Positions 59,440 through 64,000 of a stretch of DNA of 64,000 nucleotides are shown in pieces. Positions within the stretch are counted from its first letter, which is position 1, and every line of letters starts with the position of its first letter. The stretch spans positions 186,001-250,000 of the forward strand of contig JAYWLB010000113.1 of assembly GCA_035967665.1 (NCBI GenBank), given 5' to 3'. The notes below the pieces were generated by a model. It did not search any database. It was not told the DNA's origin and saw nothing but the letters and a program-made list of their open reading frames with translations. This stretch comes from Arctic95D-9 sp035967665. Lineage in GTDB: Bacteria; Verrucomicrobiota; Verrucomicrobiia; Verrucomicrobiales; DEV007. Position numbers and translations under genes: made by a program.

Positions 59440-62208
59440 GTGAAAACGCTTTCGACATGCCGCTTTCTACATCCGATGATATCGGTTGGTGTGTTTTCGT
59501 CGGCTTTCGTTGCCGGATTGAGCGTTGGTGCAGCGGATGTTTCCCCGGAAAATGCGGAGTTTTTCGAGAAGCGAATCCGCCCGGCTCTCGTCGAGCATTG
59601 TTACAAGTGTCACGACTCTACGAAGGAGAATTTAAAGGGCGGTCTCGCTCTCAATTCCCCTGCCGGAATTCGCGAAGGCGGAGACAGCGGTGATTTGATC
59701 GCAACCGGCGATCCGGAAACGAGTCTTCTCGTCGAGGCGATCCGCTACAAGGATAAGGAATTCCAGATGCCTCCGAAAACGCAGCTGCCCGCCGCGGTGA
59801 TTGCCGATTTTGAAAAATGGATTGCGATGGGCGCTCCCGATCCCCGCCCCGAAGTGGACGCGAAGCCGAAGGCGCTATCGGGAATGAGTTCCGAGGAAGG
59901 CCGCGACTTCTGGGCTTTTCGACCCCGCAAGTCAGTCGAGCCTCCGGCGGCGTCCCCCGGTGAAAGTGACGAGGCGATTGATCGCTTTCTCCTTGCTGCG
60001 ATCAGGGAAAACGGTCTCGAACAATCCCCTCCTGCCGGCAAGGCCGCGTGGTTGAGACGAGTCACTTTCAACCTGACAGGGTTGCCTCCCACGCCGTCCG
60101 AACTCACCGCCTTCTCAGCGGATGAAAGCGCCGACGCCCGGAGCAAGGTGGTTGATCGACTGCTCGACTCGCCCGAATACGGGGTTCGTTGGGGGCGGCA
60201 CTGGCTCGATGTGGCCCGCTATGCGGATTCCAACGGGCTCGATGAGAATCTCACTTTCGGGAATGCCTGGCGCTATCGGGATTATGTGATCGAGTCCTTC
60301 CAGAACGACCTTCCATTTGATCAGTTTATCATCGAGCAGATCGCCGGTGATCTCCTGCCCGATGCTACAGAGCAGACCCACGTCGCGACGGGCTTTCTCG
60401 CGCTTGGTGCGCGGGTTCTCGCCGAGCCGGATCGGGAGAAGCTAGAAATGGACGTGATCGACGAGCAGCTTGACACCACCGGGAAAGCTTTTCTGGGGCT
60501 GACTCTGGGATGCGCGCGCTGTCACGATCACAAATTCGACCCCATCATGCAGGCCGATTACTATTCCCTCGCGGCGGTCTTTCGAAACTCACTGAACTTT
60601 GCCGAGTCGAATACCGGGGCGATCAAACACTGGTATGAGCACGATTTCTCGACTGAAGAGGAAAAGGAAAAGCTCAAGGAATGGGATGAAAAAATCAAGA
60701 AGGCGAAAAGTGCCGCGACCTCCTTCAAGAACAAAGCAGTCACCGATATTCGTGCCGGGGCTCGCGCCGGAGCGGTTGATTACCTCGAGGCCGCGACCCG
60801 GTTTGAGGCGGGAACGTCGCTCGTGGTCGTTTCTGAGATCGCCGGCGAAAAGGACCTACATCCCAGAGTCCTACTGAATACGAGACGGCATCTCGAAGTG
60901 AACCGCGACTCGGATGTCTTCGCGCCCTGGTGGAAATTTCACGAAAAAAATGATCTCGAAGGGATGAGAGCTTTTTATGATGAGAAGTTCGGTAAAGCGG
61001 TTCTCGACTTCACCGCGCTTCAAAAGGAGGACCCGAAAGCAAAAACGCTTCCCGACGCGAAGCTTGAGGCTTTCCGTGCCGCTCTCTTCGATCTCAGTGG
61101 ATTTCTCACTGTCCCGGCGAAACCGGAACATGCCCTCACTGAGGCGGATCTCGCCGAATACTACAAACTGGAAGAAGAGGCGCGTATCGTTGAAATCAGC
61201 GCTCCTGATGCCACCGCTGCGATGGGAATTGCAGACCGGAAAGAAATCGAGCCGACCCTCGCGATTCATATCCGGGGCAGTCACCTCAATCTCGGCAAAG
61301 AAGTTCCCCGGGCCATTCCCGCTGTTTTCCCTAATCCTGCAAAAACATTTCCCGAAAAGGCGAGCGGCCGGCTCGAACTGGCTCAGTGGCTCACTGATGC
61401 GGAGAATCCCCTCACTGCCCGCGTCATTGTGAATCGGATATGGGGATGGCATTTTGGAACGGGGCTCGTTTCTTCGACTGAGAATTTCGGCGTGATCGGT
61501 GATCGTCCGAGCCATCCTGAACTCCTCGACTGGCTCTCAGACTGGTTTGTTAACAATGGTTGGAGTGTTAAGAAGTTGAATCGACTTATTACTCTTTCCG
61601 ATTCATACGCAATTTCCACGAAACCGGTCAATGATCGTTATGAAAGCGCAGATCCAGACAACCGTTTTCTCTCCCATTTTCCGATACGTCGACTCGAAGC
61701 TGAGGCGATCCGCGATTCTATCCTCGCGGTCTCAGGCCGTCTCGACCGCGAGAAAGGCGGCAAGACGATTCCATTGCGGAATCGCCAGATGGTCTTCAAT
61801 CACACCTCGAAGGATCACACCACCTATGAGTCGGTCCGCCGAACTGCATTTTTGCCGATTGTCAGGAACAACGTATACGATCTTCTGCCACTTTTTGACT
61901 TCCCCGATCCAACGATGCCCACGGGAAGCCGGCAGTCGACCGTGATTGCTCCTCAGGCGTTGTTGATGATGAACAGTCCCCTCCTGCGGGAAAGTGCCGC
62001 CGCCTTCGGCAGCCGGTTGAGAGAGTCGGAAGGAACCGTCTCGGACCGTATTGAGAAAGCCTGGCTGCTTGCCTTTGGGCGCAGACCTTCCGAAGACGAA
62101 ACGGAGATGGCAACCGCCTTTATCGACTCCGGGAACGGTGAGAATGAGCAGTGGCAGCGCTTTTGCCAGAGCCTCTTCGCCTCAAACGAATTTATCTACC
62201 TGAATTGA
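59440..62208 (+). CDS. PSD1 / planctomycete cytochrome c domain protein, second copy
   Basis: Start choice is uncertain: the frame is open from 59329. A GTG at 59440 gives a signal peptide (KTLSTCRFLHPMISVGVFSSAFVAGLSVGA), while ATGs at 59329, 59395 and 59476 are alternatives. The PSCyt1 heme motif is CYKCH; DUF1549 carries GRHWLDVARYADSNG and a second CARCH site. DUF1553 has LTARVIVNRIWGWHFGTG. It is about 60-70 residues longer than the first copy between the DUF1549 and DUF1553 domains, with a Lys/Glu-rich stretch. It presumably moves electrons in periplasmic carbohydrate catabolism. The DUF1501 partner overlaps its stop. Confidence 0.88.
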   Translation: MKTLSTCRFLHPMISVGVFSSAFVAGLSVGAADVSPENAEFFEKRIRPALVEHCYKCHDSTKENLKGGLALNSPAGIREGGDSGDLIATGDPETSLLVEAIRYKDKEFQMPPKTQLPAAVIADFEKWIAMGAPDPRPEVDAKPKALSGMSSEEGRDFWAFRPRKSVEPPAASPGESDEAIDRFLLAAIRENGLEQSPPAGKAAWLRRVTFNLTGLPPTPSELTAFSADESADARSKVVDRLLDSPEYGVRWGRHWLDVARYADSNGLDENLTFGNAWRYRDYVIESFQNDLPFDQFIIEQIAGDLLPDATEQTHVATGFLALGARVLAEPDREKLEMDVIDEQLDTTGKAFLGLTLGCARCHDHKFDPIMQADYYSLAAVFRNSLNFAESNTGAIKHWYEHDFSTEEEKEKLKEWDEKIKKAKSAATSFKNKAVTDIRAGARAGAVDYLEAATRFEAGTSLVVVSEIAGEKDLHPRVLLNTRRHLEVNRDSDVFAPWWKFHEKNDLEGMRAFYDEKFGKAVLDFTALQKEDPKAKTLPDAKLEAFRAALFDLSGFLTVPAKPEHALTEADLAEYYKLEEEARIVEISAPDATAAMGIADRKEIEPTLAIHIRGSHLNLGKEVPRAIPAVFPNPAKTFPEKASGRLELAQWLTDAENPLTARVIVNRIWGWHFGTGLVSSTENFGVIGDRPSHPELLDWLSDWFVNNGWSVKKLNRLITLSDSYAISTKPVNDRYESADPDNRFLSHFPIRRLEAEAIRDSILAVSGRLDREKGGKTIPLRNRQMVFNHTSKDHTTYESVRRTAFLPIVRNNVYDLLPLFDFPDPTMPTGSRQSTVIAPQALLMMNSPLLRESAAAFGSRLRESEGTVSDRIEKAWLLAFGRRPSEDETEMATAFIDSGNGENEQWQRFCQSLFASNEFIYLN

Positions 62209-63590
62209 AAACTTTGCTAAATCGCCGTCAGATTTTGGGAACCGGAGCACTCGGTTTCAGCCAGCTTGCGTTCCAGTCATTACTGGGATCAGAGAAGGAG
62301 TCGCCGGGGCAGCCGCCGCATCATCCGGCGCGGGCGAAGCGGGTTATTTTTCTCTTCATGAAAGGTGGGCCGTCGCACATCGACACCTTTGATCCCAAGC
62401 CTCTACTCGACAGGGATCACGGAAAACCGCCTCCTTTCGATCTGCCCCGCGTCACCTTCGCGAAGCAGGGCAATTTGCTCAAGTCCCCGTGGAAGTTCAA
62501 AAACTACGGCGAAAGCGGACTCCCTGTGAGCGAACTCTTCCCGAATGTCGCTCAATGCATCGATGACCTTTGTATTCTCCGCTCCGTTCACGGCACCAAC
62601 CCTGCTCACGGCGGCGCTCTCTTGAAGCTTCACACCGGCAGCGACACCTTTGTGAGACCGAGTATGGGTTCATGGATTTCCTACGGTCTTGGATCGGAAA
62701 ACCGCAACCTCCCCTCTTTCATCACGATCTGCCCGACACTCGCTCATGGCGGGGTCAACAACTGGGGTGCGGCCTTCCTTCCGCAAAGTTGTCAGGGCAC
62801 GCCAATGGGCACGGCGAGCTCAAAGGCGCGCGACGCGAAGGTCAATCACATCGCGAATCCCTCGCTTTCCCCGGTCGACCAGCGCAAGCAGCTCGATTTT
62901 ATCCAGGCGCTCAATCAGCGGGCAATCGATCGCAATCCGCAGGAGGAAGCTCTCGACGCGCGTTTGCAGTCATACGAACTTGCCTACCGGATGCAGACTT
63001 CAATGCCGGATGCGCAGGATCTTTCAGGGGAAACCGAAGTCACGAAGAAACTCTACGGAATCAACGATCCGGTCACTGAAGATTTTGGCCGGCAGTGTCT
63101 TCTCGCCCGTCGTTTCTGTGAGCGCGGGGTGCGGTTCGTTCAGGTCACTCACAGCGATTCGGAGGTTCAGTGGGACCAGCACGGGAATCTTTATCAGGGG
63201 CACACCAAGAATGCCGCGGAAGTCGACAAGCCCATTGCCGGATTGCTCAAAGATTTGAAGTCCCGCGGGCTTCTCGAAGACACGCTTGTAATCTGGGGCG
63301 GCGAGTTCGGCCGGACCCCCACCGCTCAGGGAACCAATGGCCGGGACCACAACCCGCACGGTTTCACCGTCTGGATGGCCGGAGGCGGTGTCAAAGGCGG
63401 CATGGCCTACGGGGCGACCGACGATTACGGGTATTTCGCCGAGCGGGACAAAATGCACGTCCACGATCTCCATGCCACGATTCTTCATTTGCTGGGGCTT
63501 GATCATGAACGCCTCACCTTCCGATATGCCGGTAGAGATTTTCGTCTCACCGATGTCGACGGGCACGTAGCCAAGGCGATTCTGGCCTAA
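62205..63590 (+). CDS. Tat-exported DUF1501 protein, second copy
   Basis: A TTG at 62205 overlaps the TGA of the PSD1 gene (TTGA) and begins a twin-arginine signal (NRRQILGTGALGFSQLAFQ). This start is preferred over an ATG at 62151 that lies inside the upstream gene. Family signatures are FLFMKGGPSHIDTFDPKP, GGEFGRTP, GRDHNPHGFTVWMAGGG and HATILHLLGL. The pair repeats the arrangement at 14.8-18.9 kb. Its activity is unknown. Confidence 0.9.
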   Translation: MKTLLNRRQILGTGALGFSQLAFQSLLGSEKESPGQPPHHPARAKRVIFLFMKGGPSHIDTFDPKPLLDRDHGKPPPFDLPRVTFAKQGNLLKSPWKFKNYGESGLPVSELFPNVAQCIDDLCILRSVHGTNPAHGGALLKLHTGSDTFVRPSMGSWISYGLGSENRNLPSFITICPTLAHGGVNNWGAAFLPQSCQGTPMGTASSKARDAKVNHIANPSLSPVDQRKQLDFIQALNQRAIDRNPQEEALDARLQSYELAYRMQTSMPDAQDLSGETEVTKKLYGINDPVTEDFGRQCLLARRFCERGVRFVQVTHSDSEVQWDQHGNLYQGHTKNAAEVDKPIAGLLKDLKSRGLLEDTLVIWGGEFGRTPTAQGTNGRDHNPHGFTVWMAGGGVKGGMAYGATDDYGYFAERDKMHVHDLHATILHLLGLDHERLTFRYAGRDFRLTDVDGHVAKAILA

Positions 63591-63712
63591 AAAGCAGGGC
63601 CTTGGCCCGAAGATTGCTTCCTTCCGCGATTCTCGGGCGTATTCCGATAAAAACGGTGCAATTCATGCTCTATTTGCACTATTCCGATCGTGCGCTATAT
63701 CTCACTCAACCT

Positions 63713-64000
63713 ATGGCTATCACTATTCCCGAAATTCCAGAGGACGCACCTTTCTCAGCAGAACAACGTCAGTGGCTCAGATCCTATCTGACCGATCTGA
63801 CGAAGTCCATTTCAACAGGCGCTCAGGCGATTCCGTCCTCTGCGGCGGGTAAACCGCGTGCCCTTTTTCTTTACGGCAGTCAGAGTGGAAACGCTCAGGC
63901 TCTCTCCGAAGGCTTTGCCGAACGTTTTATGGAGAATGGTTGGTCCGCTGACGCTGTCGATATGGAGGACCACGGGACCGTGAATCTGCAAATGGAGCCG
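63713..64000 (+). CDS. Sulfite reductase-type flavoprotein, 5' end
   Basis: The gene runs past the right edge. The first 96 residues include a Gln-rich leader and the start of a flavodoxin-like FMN domain (LFLYGSQSGNAQALSEGFAERF), with the phosphate-binding SQSGNAQ loop. This layout matches CysJ or related NADPH-dependent diflavin reductases. The partner subunit would lie outside the window, so the exact role is open. Confidence 0.8.
   Translation, partial: MAITIPEIPEDAPFSAEQRQWLRSYLTDLTKSISTGAQAIPSSAAGKPRALFLYGSQSGNAQALSEGFAERFMENGWSADAVDMEDHGTVNLQMEP

Noticed and set aside
63591..63712. GGGCC-TT-GGCCC palindrome after the second DUF1501 gene as a terminator
   Set aside because: The two-base loop is too tight and there is no T-tract.
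1..64000. Insertion sequences, prophage, CRISPR arrays, integrases, toxin-antitoxin pairs
   Set aside because: No transposase, phage structural gene, regularly spaced direct repeat array or integrase was seen; the gene content looks chromosomal.

Overview
The window looks like a chromosomal segment of a moderately GC-rich Verrucomicrobiota-type bacterium (PVC superphylum). The main reason is the gene content: two PSD1/DUF1549/DUF1553 cytochrome c proteins each followed by a DUF1501 protein, Tat-exported Gfo/Idh/MocA oxidoreductases, CxPxR sulfatases, a DUF1080 lipoprotein, an ASPIC/UnbV repeat protein, a NagB fusion protein, and Rho with a long disordered N-terminus. Many starts lack a clear Shine-Dalgarno sequence. 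I saw no prophage, insertion sequence, CRISPR array, rRNA or convincing tRNA. The lineage call is inference from gene families. Layout, 0-13 kb: the 3' end of a nonribosomal peptide synthetase (partial condensation, adenylation with a glycine-like code, carrier protein, and a terminal reductase resembling cyanobacterial acyl-ACP reductase) ends at an intrinsic terminator. It is followed by a catalytically degenerate SGNH protein, an intact SGNH hydrolase, a Tat-exported oxidoreductase, a sulfatase, an orphan helical protein, a reverse-strand SGNH protein and a penicillin-recognising-type serine hydrolase. 13-29 kb: PpnP, a HAD phosphatase, the first PSD1-DUF1501 pair, a LysM protein, a DUF1080 lipoprotein, two secreted reverse-strand proteins (one a CehA/McbA-type PHP metallohydrolase), a second oxidoreductase, a YdeP-type molybdopterin oxidoreductase and a second sulfatase. 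29-40 kb: NagB with a degenerate PIG-L domain plus DUF167, then reverse-strand genes for a membrane protein, a CNNM/CBS/CorC protein, a di-heme peroxidase and a large two-unit ASPIC/UnbV protein. 40-51 kb: envelope and housekeeping genes (TPR protein, LptE-like lipoprotein, rsmI, panB, rho, TMEM43-like, DUF4112, SplB-like radical SAM, LptF/G permease, DUF7544-like membrane protein, C-type lectin protein). 52-64 kb: a TPP riboswitch and thiC followed by a Cys-rich protein and an 8-Cys ferredoxin; DUF2200; a translationally coupled glcD-glcF-MauE operon; the second PSD1-DUF1501 pair; and the start of a sulfite reductase-type flavoprotein. How the genes fit together: the secreted sulfatases, SGNH esterases, DUF1080 protein, exported oxidoreductases, PHP hydrolase and PSD1-DUF1501 modules suggest breakdown of sulfated, acylated polysaccharides outside the cytoplasm, with NagB feeding amino sugars into glycolysis and GlcDF handling glycolate. 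The most unusual items are the NRPS with its apparent AAR-like release domain, the NagB-pseudo-PIG-L fusion, the pseudo-SGNH/SGNH tandem, a short dispersed palindromic repeat (one copy inside the splB-like gene), and the ferredoxin pair behind thiC.
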